A DNA stretch of 23,294 nucleotides from Pseudomonadota bacterium (GTDB taxonomy: Bacteria; Desulfobacterota; Desulfobacteria; Desulfobacterales; Desulfosarcinaceae), in NCBI GenBank assembly GCA_023435265.1, contig JAEYRZ010000032.1, positions 1-23,294 on the forward strand, given 5' to 3'. The notes beneath the pieces are model-generated. The model was not told where the DNA came from. It was given only the letters and a program-made list of their open reading frames with translations, and searched no databases. The position numbers and the translations under genes were made by a program. Shown here piece after piece: positions 1 through 8,337 of the stretch. Position 1 is the first letter of the stretch, and every line of letters starts with the position of its first letter.

Positions 1-100
1 AAACGTTCAAGATCAAGGCGCGCGAATCCCGTGTCCTGAGGCGTACTGTAGTACGCCGCAAGGACAACGGGATGAAGCGCAACGCAGATATTGGACGTTT
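1..100. repeat. Long imperfect palindromic repeat, full copy
   Basis: The segment begins AAACGTTCAA and ends TTGGACGTTT, and its two halves are imperfect reverse complements of each other. The centre is the 18-base near-perfect palindrome GGCGTACTGTAGTACGCC at 40-57. Outside it, ATCCCGT/ACGGGAT and GTCCT/AGGAC pair across the axis. It lies just past the 3' end of the minus-strand PP-loop gene, separated from the stop codon by a second small palindrome (ACGGCGCCGT, 101-110). A right-half copy occurs at 21605-21652, also just past a minus-strand gene end, so this is a dispersed element and not a one-off terminator. It resembles a REP- or MITE-like sequence; no coding content is seen. Its left end coincides with the window edge and may extend further. 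Confidence 0.75.
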
Positions 101-113
101 ACGGCGCCGTCGG

Positions 114-1115
114 TCAGTTGATCAGAAAGCGCTTGGCCTCGGAGGGCAGGACAGTCAGCACGGTGATGGTTTCGGTGCGCCCGCCGGCGATGACCCGGAT
201 CTGCACCGGACTCTCGATCGGCGCCTTGCTGTAGCCTGCGCAGATCGCGCCGGCCAGAAAGATCATCTCCTTGGGCCCGCCGCCCGGCATGACCACCAAT
301 GGGCCCGGATACCCGTGCGCCTTGAACATCAGGTCCCGGGCCGGGTCGCACAGCTTGAGAATCTCTTCGTTTTCCTGCTGGTTGCGGCCGATGACGATCT
401 TGACCTGCGGGGACAGGCGCATGTGGCGCCCGAAATTGAGCAGGCCTAAAGCATGTTCGCTCAGCGGGACCTGATGGTCGAACAGGTCCCGCAGCCGCTT
501 GGTATATTCCGGGTCGGTGAGCCGGCATCCGCCGGCCGGCGAAGGATACTCGGTGACGCCCCACTCGGCCGCCAGGGCGATCTGGGGCTTGCGCGAGCGC
601 CCGGTCAGATCGAGCAGCCGTTCGCGGTCCACCCACCCCTGCTGCTCCATGGCGGTCTCGGGCAGGCGCCTGGCGCTGAGCGGCCGCAGGATGCGCTCGC
701 CGAAGCCGGAGTGTTTTGCAACGTAACGCAGCGAGTTGCCGTTCTGCGACATGGGCCGCTGCCCCAACACCTCACCGGAGAAGAGGAAATCGAATCCGTT
801 GGCCTGCATGAACGCGCCGGCCCTTCGGAACATCAGGGCGTGGCAGTCCATGCAGGGGTTGACGTTGCGGCCGAAACCGGCCGGAGGATCCCTGAGCATG
901 CGCAGATAATCGTCGGTGATGTCGACCACATGCAGGGCGATCGCATTCTGCCGGGCGGCGCGGCGCGCTTTGTCGGCCGAGAAGAAGGGCGTCTCGAAGC
1001 TGATCCACTCGACCGCGATCCCCTGGCGCCGCAGCACCAGCGCAGACAGGATCGAATCCAGGCCGCCGGAGCAGAGCCCCAGCGCGCGGACGGTATGGCT
1101 TGGATGATCGGGCAT
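114..1115 (-). CDS. PP-loop ATP pyrophosphatase, MnmA/ThiI-like tRNA sulfuration-type protein
   Basis: A 333-residue protein. The PP-loop SGGLDS at residues 16-21 binds and adenylates with ATP, as in tRNA thiolation enzymes (MnmA, ThiI). A Cys pair in NPCMDC (C88, C91) and a later SPAGGC motif could supply the thiol-transfer or metal-binding cysteines that such enzymes use. The C-terminal ~110 residues (LNFGRHMRLSPQVKIVIGR onward) form a separate domain that I cannot name with confidence; it vaguely resembles RNA-binding NFACT/DUF814 modules. The start at MPDHPSHT was chosen because the PP-loop follows at the usual distance; the frame stays open another 76 codons upstream, but that stretch is arginine-rich and has no family look. 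No clear ribosome site precedes this ATG. The gene is divergent from ETF-QO and stands alone on its strand. The exact modified nucleotide is unknown. Confidence 0.75.
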   Translation of the reverse strand: MPDHPSHTVRALGLCSGGLDSILSALVLRRQGIAVEWISFETPFFSADKARRAARQNAIALHVVDITDDYLRMLRDPPAGFGRNVNPCMDCHALMFRRAGAFMQANGFDFLFSGEVLGQRPMSQNGNSLRYVAKHSGFGERILRPLSARRLPETAMEQQGWVDRERLLDLTGRSRKPQIALAAEWGVTEYPSPAGGCRLTDPEYTKRLRDLFDHQVPLSEHALGLLNFGRHMRLSPQVKIVIGRNQQENEEILKLCDPARDLMFKAHGYPGPLVVMPGGGPKEMIFLAGAICAGYSKAPIESPVQIRVIAGGRTETITVLTVLPSEAKRFLIN

Positions 1116-1378
1116 GTTCAATAGTGCAAACCGGGTTGGGGTTGTCAAGGGTCGGCGCCGGGTCGGCCCTGTCGCCGTACTTCGAAGCGGTGCCGCTCTT
1201 TTAAAAAGGTACTCCCCGGCTGTCAAGAGCAGAAGAGGCTGAACGCGCCGGCGGCATGGCGGGTTCAACCGCGCAAACCCCGATTTACATCCCGCAGGAA
1301 TCGTGTTATCGCTGGCTGCAAACGTTTCACCGCGTGCAACCAACCACCTACACCGCTGAAAACATGAAGGAAGCGCTT

Positions 1379-3040
1379 ATGACTCCGGAACGCGAATCGA
1401 TCGACTTCGATGTCCTGATCGTTGGAGGCGGACCTGCCGGACTGGCCGCCGCCATTCGACTCATGCAGATCGCTCAGCAGAAGAACCGCGAAATCTCGGT
1501 GGCGCTGATCGACAAGGGCGCCGAGATCGGCGCGCATGCCGTCAGCGGAGCGGTGCTCAAGCCCGATGCGCTTTTAGAACTGATGCCCGACCACATGGCC
1601 AGGGGCTGCCCGGTCGAAGGCACGGTGCGCGGCGACGAGTTTTACTTCTTCACGGCCGCCAAGGCCTATCCCATGCCCATGACGCCGCGCTACATGCACA
1701 ACCGCGGCTGCTACATCATCAGCCTGTCGCGCTTCTGCCGCTTCCTTGGCCAGACGGCGGAGGAGATGGGTGTCAATCTGTTTCCGGGTTTCGCCGGCAA
1801 AGAAGTTCTTTTCGCCGAGGACGGCCGCACGGTCATCGGCGTGCGCACCGGAGACAAAGGTCTGGACAAAGAAGGGCGGCCCAAGAGCAACTTCGAACCG
1901 GGCATCGATCTGCTGGCGAAGGTGACCATCTTCGCCGAAGGCGCCCGCGGAAGCCTGGTGAAATCGATCGACGATCGCCTGAACCTGCATGACCAGCGCT
2001 TCGCACCGGTCTTCGAAACCGGCATCAAGGAAGTGATCCAGCTGCCCGAAGGCCCCAATTACTTCTCTACCAGCAAGGGCAACGACATCCATGTCTTCGG
2101 CTATCCGCTGGGCCTTTCGACACCGGGCGGCGGCTTCATCTACGAAATGGCCGAGAACCGCGTCGCGGTAGGCTATCTGACCGCCCTGTGCTACGAAGAC
2201 CCGCTGCTCGACCCCTATGACATGTTCATACGCTTCAAACGCCATCCCTTCGTGGCCGACATCATCAAGGGCGGCAAGGTGATCGAGCAGGGCGCCCGCA
2301 CGGTGGACACGGGCGGTCATTACAGCATGGCCCGGCTGGCGCTTTCCGGGGCCGTGCTGGTGGGCGGCTGCGCCTCGATTCACAATCCCCCGGCCATCAA
2401 GGGGATTCACGTGGGCATGAAATCGGGCATGCTGGCCGCCGAGGCGATCGCCGACGCCCTCGAAGGGGGCGATTTTTCAGGGGCCGCTTTGCAGGCCTAT
2501 CCGCAAAAACTGGCCCGAAGCTGGGTGCACACCGAGATGTGGGAAGGCCGCAATTTCGCTCAGGCGCTGGCCAAAAAGCCGCCGCTGAAATTCATCCACC
2601 TCGGTGCGCAGTACATCAGCAAGGGACGCGGCCTGCAGGACCCCATGCCGCTCGAAGCCGACGCCGGCACGCTCAGACCGGCGCGACCCCGCGGACCGGC
2701 TGCCAAAGCAAAGTACGACGGCGAACTCTACGTGGACAAGCTGACCGGCGTCTATCTGTCCAAGACGCTGCACCGCGAGGACCAGCCCTCGCACCTGATC
2801 ATCCACGACCTGGCGGTATGCAGCAACCAGTGCTATCCCAAGTACAAGAGCCCGTGTACGATTTTCTGCCCGGGCAATGTCTACGAACTGGAGCTGGACG
2901 AAAAAAGCGGCAAGGCGCACATCAAACTGAACCCGTCCAACTGCTTTCACTGCAAGACCTGCGACATCAAGGATCCCTTCGGCAACATCACCTGGACTTG
3001 TCCCGAAGGCGGCGAAGGGCCGGGATACACGGTCTCCTGA
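1379..3040 (+). CDS. Electron transfer flavoprotein:quinone oxidoreductase (ETF-QO)
   Basis: A 553-residue protein, the normal length for ETF-QO. It takes electrons from reduced ETF, produced by acyl-CoA dehydrogenases, and passes them to the membrane quinone pool. The N-terminal Rossmann FAD site GGGPAG is at residues 16-21, followed by the family's FAD/quinone-binding body (for example the GGGFIYEMAENRVAVGYLTA region and the IHNPPAIKGIHVGMKSGMLA region). The C-terminal ferredoxin-like domain contains CFHCKTCDIKDPFGNITW and a closing CPEGGEGPGY, which carry the [4Fe-4S] ligands. The frame is open from 1256, but AAGGAAG at 1367-1373 sits five bases before ATG 1379, and the family N-terminus begins there. 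It is probably monocistronic, divergent from the PP-loop gene. No etfAB genes are in the window. In this type of organism it would serve fatty- or aromatic-acid oxidation. Confidence 0.95.
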   Translation: MTPERESIDFDVLIVGGGPAGLAAAIRLMQIAQQKNREISVALIDKGAEIGAHAVSGAVLKPDALLELMPDHMARGCPVEGTVRGDEFYFFTAAKAYPMPMTPRYMHNRGCYIISLSRFCRFLGQTAEEMGVNLFPGFAGKEVLFAEDGRTVIGVRTGDKGLDKEGRPKSNFEPGIDLLAKVTIFAEGARGSLVKSIDDRLNLHDQRFAPVFETGIKEVIQLPEGPNYFSTSKGNDIHVFGYPLGLSTPGGGFIYEMAENRVAVGYLTALCYEDPLLDPYDMFIRFKRHPFVADIIKGGKVIEQGARTVDTGGHYSMARLALSGAVLVGGCASIHNPPAIKGIHVGMKSGMLAAEAIADALEGGDFSGAALQAYPQKLARSWVHTEMWEGRNFAQALAKKPPLKFIHLGAQYISKGRGLQDPMPLEADAGTLRPARPRGPAAKAKYDGELYVDKLTGVYLSKTLHREDQPSHLIIHDLAVCSNQCYPKYKSPCTIFCPGNVYELELDEKSGKAHIKLNPSNCFHCKTCDIKDPFGNITWTCPEGGEGPGYTVS

Positions 3041-3052
3041 AATCTTATATCC

Positions 3053-3109
3053 ACCACAGAGGGCACAGAGGATTTATATGATCTCTGTGCTCTCTGTGTC
3101 CTCTGTGGT
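3053..3109. repeat. CACAGAG interspersed hairpin repeat, copy 1
   Basis: The left arm starts ACCACAGAGGGCACAGAGG and the right arm ends CTCTGTGTCCTCTGTGGT; they pair around a short AT-rich loop. It lies between the convergent ends of ETF-QO and the iron-sulfur gene, where a transcript from either side would form a stable hairpin, so it could double as a bidirectional terminator. Related copies are at 8189-8275 and 18682-18753. Confidence 0.85.
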
Positions 3110-3145
3110 TCAAATTATTTCTCTTGAATCCCCTCAGGCGGTTGA

Positions 3146-4201
3146 TCAAATCAAACCGCGTTCCTTGGCGATATTCAGGTAGGTATGGAACAGGGTGTCG
3201 GGCGGCGTCCAGCGCTCGTGTTCCGGTTTGGCTTTCAATGCAAGCGCGGCCACGTCGCAGGCCGGCACGCAGGCGCCGCAGCCGATGCAGCGGTCCAGGT
3301 CGATGCGGGCGGTTTCCTCGACCGTGATGGCATCCATGTGGCAGCGCGCCTCGCAGGCGCCGCAGGCCACGCAGGCCTGATCGTCGACCACCGCATGAAA
3401 ACTGCTGTTGACCGCCTCGGCCGGCTTGGGCAGTTGCTTGATGTTTTTGAGCACCTGGCAGCAGCATCCGCAGCACATGCAGATGTTGCTGCTCCGTTTG
3501 GCGTTGCCGGGCTGCAGCACCAGGCCGGCCTGTACGCCCCGTTCGAGGATCTCGAGCGCCTCTTCCTGGGAAACCGCCCGCCCCAGCCCGTTTTCTTCGT
3601 AGTAGTAGGCGCCGGAGCCGAAGCACAGGCAGGCCTCCAGTGGATAATCGCAGCCCTCGCCCATGATGCGGTGCTCTTTGCGGCAGATGCAGGGCGCCAC
3701 CACGATCTTGGACTGCTGCCGGATGAGCGCTTCGGCCTGCTCGTAGGGCATGATGCGCGCGTCGGCCGACAGGCTGCGCGCGATGGGGATGACGCGCAGC
3801 GGTTTGGTCTTCAGCTGCGCCCACTGCCTGGACAGTTGGGGCAGGTATTCGTTCACGTCGCGAATCAGCTCGGGATCGAGATCGTTGACGTGGTACTCCC
3901 AGATGCCGACCACGAACTGGGCCGCCATGTAGGTCGGTCGGCCGGCCTTGGTCTGCCGGAAAATGAGCCCCTTACGCGACATGGTCATCAGCAGCGGCGC
4001 GAGTTCGGCGGCCGGGCGGTTCAGGCGTGCGGCGATCGTTTCGGCAGGTTCGGGCGAAAGCTGCAATCCCTGGGCGGCCTCCGCCTCTTCGGGGGTGAAC
4101 AGGCGCCTGAGGATGCGCAGTTCGACACCGCTTTGCGTGGCCGGAAATCCACCAGGCAGGCGGTCCAGGTGCCGGGCCAGTCCTTGGTAGACATCGCTCA
4201 T
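3146..4201 (-). CDS. Winged-helix-like and cysteine-rich 4Fe-4S ferredoxin-domain protein
   Basis: A 351-residue soluble protein. Residues about 25-85 look like a winged-helix DNA-binding fold (…AETIAARLNRPAAELAPLL… then SRKGLIFR). The middle holds two cysteine clusters: CICRKEH…C…CLC (C171, C173, C184, C191, C193) and the dense CMCCGCCC at 241-248. Two classical ferredoxin motifs follow: C277/C280/C283/C287 and C305/C308/C311/C315. Start: GGAGG lies six bases before ATG 4201, so the 31 upstream in-frame codons are excluded. Such proteins recur in anaerobic Desulfobacterota, but I know of no assigned reaction. The layout suggests either an electron carrier with a protein-interaction wHTH or an iron-sulfur redox sensor that binds DNA; neither is proven. 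It is convergent with ETF-QO and divergent from the kinase gene. Confidence 0.8.
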   Translation of the reverse strand: MSDVYQGLARHLDRLPGGFPATQSGVELRILRRLFTPEEAEAAQGLQLSPEPAETIAARLNRPAAELAPLLMTMSRKGLIFRQTKAGRPTYMAAQFVVGIWEYHVNDLDPELIRDVNEYLPQLSRQWAQLKTKPLRVIPIARSLSADARIMPYEQAEALIRQQSKIVVAPCICRKEHRIMGEGCDYPLEACLCFGSGAYYYEENGLGRAVSQEEALEILERGVQAGLVLQPGNAKRSSNICMCCGCCCQVLKNIKQLPKPAEAVNSSFHAVVDDQACVACGACEARCHMDAITVEETARIDLDRCIGCGACVPACDVAALALKAKPEHERWTPPDTLFHTYLNIAKERGLI

Positions 4202-4393
4202 GAAACCTCCTTCGGCCTTCGGGCCGCATCGATTTTGGTTATGCTCTATTTGAACGTTCCGCTTTGCCGCGTCAAGCGAAATGGTCCAAGCCATCCAAGG
4301 TGACGGCGGTTGCCGAAAGCGCGAAAAACGGTTAATCGATAAACATCAGACCGGATCTGCCGATAATCCCGACAAACCCGACATGGAGTGCGC

Positions 4394-7060
4394 ATGGAAG
4401 AGCTCCTGCATTACCGGATTCTCAAGAAGCTGGGCCAGGGCGGCATGGGGGTGGTGTACCTGGCCGAGGACACCCGCCTCAAGCGGTCGATCGCGCTCAA
4501 AATCCTGACCGGCGGATTGGCCTGCGACCCGGCGGCGCTGCGCCGATTCCAGATCGAAGCCCAGGCCAGCGCCCAGCTCAACCACCCGCACATCGCGGCG
4601 GTCTACTCGGTCGAACAGACCGAAGGGCGCTGTTTTATCACCATGGAGTATCTGGAAGGCCGCACGCTCAAGGAATGCATCGTGCCCGAAGGGCTGAAGC
4701 TGGAGAGGTTTCTGGAGTGGTTCGGCGCTCTGGCCGAAGCGCTGGCCCATGCGCACGAAAAAGGCATCCTGCACCGCGACATCAAGCCGGCCAACATCAT
4801 GATCACCCCCGAAGGCGGCCCCAAAATCATGGACTTCGGCCTGGCGCGCATCCAGACCCCGGTGCGAACCGCCCCCGAGGGCGCGGTTACCGACAGCGGG
4901 CTGACCCGGCTGGGCACGATCATGGGCTCGCCGGCCTACATGTCCCCCGAGCAGTCCACCGGCCAGGCCGTGGACCAGCGCAGCGACATCTTCAGCTTCG
5001 GCGTGGTGCTCTACGAAGCCTTGACCGGCCGCAAGCCGTTCGCGGGAAGCAACTTTCAGGAAATGACGCGCGCGATCCTCAACGACACGCCTCCGCCGCC
5101 GGCCGAGGCGCGACCGGGGCTGCCGCCGCTGCTGGTGCATGCGGTGGTCAAGGCGCTGGCCAAGGACCCGCGCCGGCGCTACCAGACCGCGCGCGACCTG
5201 GCCAATGACCTGCGGGCGGTTGAGAAACAGCTTCAGAACGGCACCGCGGCTCCGCCGCCGGCCGCTTCCGAGGCGGTTCGCACCTCGGGGCCGAAGCGGC
5301 GCCGGCGGATCGCAGCGGCCGTGGCCCAGGTGATGCTGGGAGCGGCGCTGGGCGGGTATCTCGCATCCGCAGGCCGGCCGACGGCCAGGCCCGGACGTCG
5401 GGTGATCGAGATCCCGGTCGAGGCCGACGCCGGCTATGCCATGGAATTCGGCGCTGCCATCGCCCCCGACGGCGCGCGCATCGCCCTGATCGAAAAAGGC
5501 CGGCTCTACATCCGCGACCTGGACAAGCCCGGCCGAAGGGCCGTCGAGGGCACCGAAGGCGCCGCGGGCCAACCCTTCTGGTCCCCGGACGGTGGACGGG
5601 TGGGTTATTTTTCCGATCTGGGCCGCGTGCTCAACCAGGTCCCGGCGGACGGATCGCTCCCGGCCAAACGGATCTGCGACACGGGCGGGCGGGGATTCGT
5701 CAAATCGGCGGCCTGGAATGCCGCGGGAGAGATCGTCTTCGACGCCTGGAGCGGCGACATGACCACCGGCCGGGATCTGTTCAAGGTGGCGGCCGAGGGC
5801 GGAACGCCGGAGGTGCTGCTGGCCGGCAGCGAAGTCGAAGACCGCAATTACCAGATGCCCCATTTCCTGCCGCACGGCAAGGGACTCCTGTTTACCGTCC
5901 AACACAGCGACGGCGGCTGCGAACTGGCCTTGAGAAAGGGAACGCAGACCCGGACCGTGCTGCGCCTTGCGGACGAGCGCATCGCCTTTCCGGTTTATGC
6001 GCCGGATGGATTCATTGTGTTCCAGCGCGGCTGGATCAACCGCACCGCGCTGTGGGCGGTGCCCTTCTCGCTTTCCAGGCTGGAAGCGACCGGCGCGCCG
6101 TTCGAAATCGCTCCCGGCGGCGGCTGGCCCAGCGCGGCCGGCGACACGCTGGTCTACCTGAGCGAACCGCCGCGTACGCAGCAGGTGGTCTGGCTGGACC
6201 GCAGCGGCCGGGTCGCCGGCACCTTCGGTCCTCCGCTGGCCGACACCCACATCGGCAGCCTTTCGCTCTCCCCGGACAACGCCAAGGCGGCCATCGACGC
6301 CTACATCAAGGGCTTCGTCGAGGACATCTGGGTCATCGACGGCGAACGCAACGCCCTGATGCGCCTCACCTTCGACCAGTCGCGCGATGCGGAACCGGCA
6401 TGGGCGCCTCAAGGCGACCGCATCGCCTTCACTTCCGAGCGCTCCGGCGTGTCCGAAATCTTCCTCAAAGCGCTCGATCCGCACAGCCCGGCCGAGCCGC
6501 TGGTCGCCGGCGGCCTGGAAAAGTACAACCCCTGCTGGTCGCCCGAAGGCGGCTTTCTCACCTATCACATGCGCTCGCCGGAAACCCGCCGCGACATCTG
6601 GCTCCTGGCGGTAAAGAGCGGCGCAGCGGCCGACAGCCCCCGGCTCTTCCTGCAAAGCGCCTTCGACGACACCCTGCCCCAGATCTCGCCCGACGGCCGC
6701 TTCGTGGCCTACATGTCCAACTTATCCGGTCAGTGGGAGATCTACCTGCGCCCCTTTCCCGAAGGCACGGGCGAATGGCAGGTATCGGCGGGGGGCGGCA
6801 TGTATCCGCGCTGGAGCGCGGAAAGCGGAGAGCTGTTCTATGTGTGCGGCCGGGATCTGATGGCGGTCAAGGTCGGCACCCGTCCCAGGCTTGCACTGGG
6901 GACGCCCGCGCGCCTGTTCAGCTGGCCCAATCTGGGCATGGCCATGATCAACCGCTACGATGTGAGCCGCGACGGGCGGCGCTTCGCGGTGGTGCAGTCG
7001 AGCGCCGCCGGTGCCGTCAAGGTGGTCTACGATCAGAACTGGTCGGCGGGCCGGAACTAG
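4394..7060 (+). CDS. Membrane Ser/Thr protein kinase with C-terminal TolB/PD40-type beta-propeller
   Basis: An 888-residue protein. Residues 1-~270 are a complete Hanks-type kinase domain: glycine loop GQGGMG (14-19), Lys36 in IALK, HRDIKPANIM with D129, DFG at 147-149, then GSPAYMSPEQ and the DIFSFGVVLYEALTG helix. All key catalytic residues are present, so it should be active. A basic linker (KRRRR) leads to one membrane segment at about 305-326, then some 550 residues of repeated WSPDG/ISPDG-type blades (WAPQGDRIAFTS, WSPEGGFLTYH, ISPDGRFVAYMS) typical of TolB-like WD40/PD40 propellers, predicted to lie outside the cytoplasm. Thus it is a likely transmembrane receptor kinase. Start: GGAG at 4385-4388 sits five bases before ATG 4394; a GTG six bases earlier is less likely. 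It converges on the CheB gene with a single base between stop codons. Confidence 0.9.
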   Translation: MEELLHYRILKKLGQGGMGVVYLAEDTRLKRSIALKILTGGLACDPAALRRFQIEAQASAQLNHPHIAAVYSVEQTEGRCFITMEYLEGRTLKECIVPEGLKLERFLEWFGALAEALAHAHEKGILHRDIKPANIMITPEGGPKIMDFGLARIQTPVRTAPEGAVTDSGLTRLGTIMGSPAYMSPEQSTGQAVDQRSDIFSFGVVLYEALTGRKPFAGSNFQEMTRAILNDTPPPPAEARPGLPPLLVHAVVKALAKDPRRRYQTARDLANDLRAVEKQLQNGTAAPPPAASEAVRTSGPKRRRRIAAAVAQVMLGAALGGYLASAGRPTARPGRRVIEIPVEADAGYAMEFGAAIAPDGARIALIEKGRLYIRDLDKPGRRAVEGTEGAAGQPFWSPDGGRVGYFSDLGRVLNQVPADGSLPAKRICDTGGRGFVKSAAWNAAGEIVFDAWSGDMTTGRDLFKVAAEGGTPEVLLAGSEVEDRNYQMPHFLPHGKGLLFTVQHSDGGCELALRKGTQTRTVLRLADERIAFPVYAPDGFIVFQRGWINRTALWAVPFSLSRLEATGAPFEIAPGGGWPSAAGDTLVYLSEPPRTQQVVWLDRSGRVAGTFGPPLADTHIGSLSLSPDNAKAAIDAYIKGFVEDIWVIDGERNALMRLTFDQSRDAEPAWAPQGDRIAFTSERSGVSEIFLKALDPHSPAEPLVAGGLEKYNPCWSPEGGFLTYHMRSPETRRDIWLLAVKSGAAADSPRLFLQSAFDDTLPQISPDGRFVAYMSNLSGQWEIYLRPFPEGTGEWQVSAGGGMYPRWSAESGELFYVCGRDLMAVKVGTRPRLALGTPARLFSWPNLGMAMINRYDVSRDGRRFAVVQSSAAGAVKVVYDQNWSAGRN

Positions 7061-7061
7061 T

Positions 7062-8084
7062 CTATCGGCCGGCCGCCGCGGCATTGTTCTGCATGCCGGT
7101 CAGCGTGCCGGACATGATGAAGCGGCGGATGACGCGCACATGGTGCTGCATTTCGGCCACCTTGCGCGCCAGCTCTTCGGCGAAGACGCCGTTGCCCTTG
7201 GACTTTTGCTCCGGGATCATTTTCTGCAGCACGTCGATGCGCTCCTGAACGTAGCGCATAGTCGACCAGAGGGAATTTTCGATCATATCGGCCTGCCCCT
7301 CCAGGTACGCCTCCTCGCTGAACGAATGGCCGGTGTGGCAGATATAGCGCTTGAGCGGCTCGTGCTTGGCCTTCCACAGGGTGCCGCCGCACTCCGGACA
7401 GGTGTAGGGGGTCAAATCGCCGATCGTGCGCATATGGGCAATATCCGGCACCTCGTGTTCGGACACGTTCACTTCTTCCATGATTTCCTCCGGCACGGCC
7501 TGCGACCGTGGTGAAGTCGGTCGCCTGGCGATTTCATCGATTTTGAGCGCAAGCCCGTCAAGCGGCAAGACGTGATCGATCTCGGCCTGAGCGATGGCCG
7601 CACGCGGCAGGTAGGGTGCCGGGCATTCGGCCGGATCCTGCACCAGGGTTGCGCCGCCGCAGCGCTTGACTGCGGAGATCCCGCTGACGCCGTCGGTGAG
7701 ATAACCGGTCAGCAGCACACCGATCACCCGCGTGGTGTAATATACGGCCGCCGAACGCATCAGCACGTCGATCGAGGGCCGTGCCCGGTTTTCACGGGGG
7801 CCGAAGACCACGGCCAGGCGGTCCTCTTTGACCAGCAGGTGGTGATTGGGCCGCGCGATGTAGATCCGGCCCGCTTCGATCTCCTGCTCGTTTGCAGCCT
7901 GGATCACCGCCAGCGGCCCGACGGCGTCGAGAATCGTGTGCAGCTGGGTGGGATGATTGGGAGCCATGTGCAGCACGATGCACACCGCAGCTGGAAGATC
8001 GGCCGGAAACCGGCTCACCAGCTGCTTGAGGGCCGTCACCCCGCCGGCCGACGCGCCGATAACCACGATGGATAATGGTTCCAT
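7062..8084 (-). CDS. CheB-type methylesterase domain with zinc-ribbon-like C-terminal extension
   Basis: A 340-residue protein with no receiver domain. Residues 1-~190 are a CheB methylesterase domain with the catalytic triad in place: Ser12 in GASAGG, His39 in VLHM, Asp131 in LTGYLTDG. CheB removes methyl groups from chemoreceptor glutamates. The tail (about 230-340) has CPECGG…YICHTGHSF, a likely Cys/His metal site, followed by a helical stretch rich in E, K and R ending near the C-terminus. Such CheB-plus-zinc proteins exist in many soil and sediment bacteria, usually away from flagellar operons, and their substrates are not known. A TTG lies two codons upstream of the chosen ATG, and neither has a good ribosome site. 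The gene is third in a same-strand series behind the CheB-CheR fusion and the hybrid kinase, separated from them by repeat copy 2, so it may have its own promoter. Confidence 0.9.
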   Translation of the reverse strand: MEPLSIVVIGASAGGVTALKQLVSRFPADLPAAVCIVLHMAPNHPTQLHTILDAVGPLAVIQAANEQEIEAGRIYIARPNHHLLVKEDRLAVVFGPRENRARPSIDVLMRSAAVYYTTRVIGVLLTGYLTDGVSGISAVKRCGGATLVQDPAECPAPYLPRAAIAQAEIDHVLPLDGLALKIDEIARRPTSPRSQAVPEEIMEEVNVSEHEVPDIAHMRTIGDLTPYTCPECGGTLWKAKHEPLKRYICHTGHSFSEEAYLEGQADMIENSLWSTMRYVQERIDVLQKMIPEQKSKGNGVFAEELARKVAEMQHHVRVIRRFIMSGTLTGMQNNAAAAGR

Positions 8085-8188
8085 TGCCAAATCTATCGCG
8101 CAAGCAAGGCTTTAGCTATACGGGATGCAGTGTAAAAGGCCGGAATTGAATTAAGACGGCGCCGTCCGTCGGTTTGGGTAGGATTATT

Positions 8189-8275
8189 ACCACAGAGAGC
8201 ACAGAGGGCACAGAGGGCACATAGAAAGAAATTATCTTAATGACTTACCTCTGTGTTCTCTGTGCTCTCTGTGGT
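8189..8275. repeat. CACAGAG interspersed hairpin repeat, copy 2
   Basis: The left arm (8189-8217) is three tandem 9-base units of the form CACAGAGRG; the right arm (8248-8275) contains three CTCTGTG units in the same spacing, ending in GTGGT. The arms pair around a roughly 30-base AT-rich loop. It sits in the 253-base gap between the hybrid kinase stop and the CheB-zinc start, both on the minus strand, and so may attenuate or separate transcription of the last gene. Confidence 0.85.
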
Positions 8276-8337
8276 TGGTCTGCCATTTTACGAGTCCATC
8301 ATTAAGGTGTCTTCGACCATTCGGGCATCGGGCGGCC

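Noticed and set aside
3142..3154. TTGATCAAATCAA, which looks like an FNR site
   Set aside because: The spacer is three bases instead of four and it lies over the stop codon of the iron-sulfur gene, not upstream of any start.
4346..6655. Long minus-strand open frame opposite the Ser/Thr kinase
   Set aside because: The product is low-complexity, rich in A, G, R and H, with no motifs, and the plus-strand kinase is unmistakable; it is a GC-driven antisense shadow.
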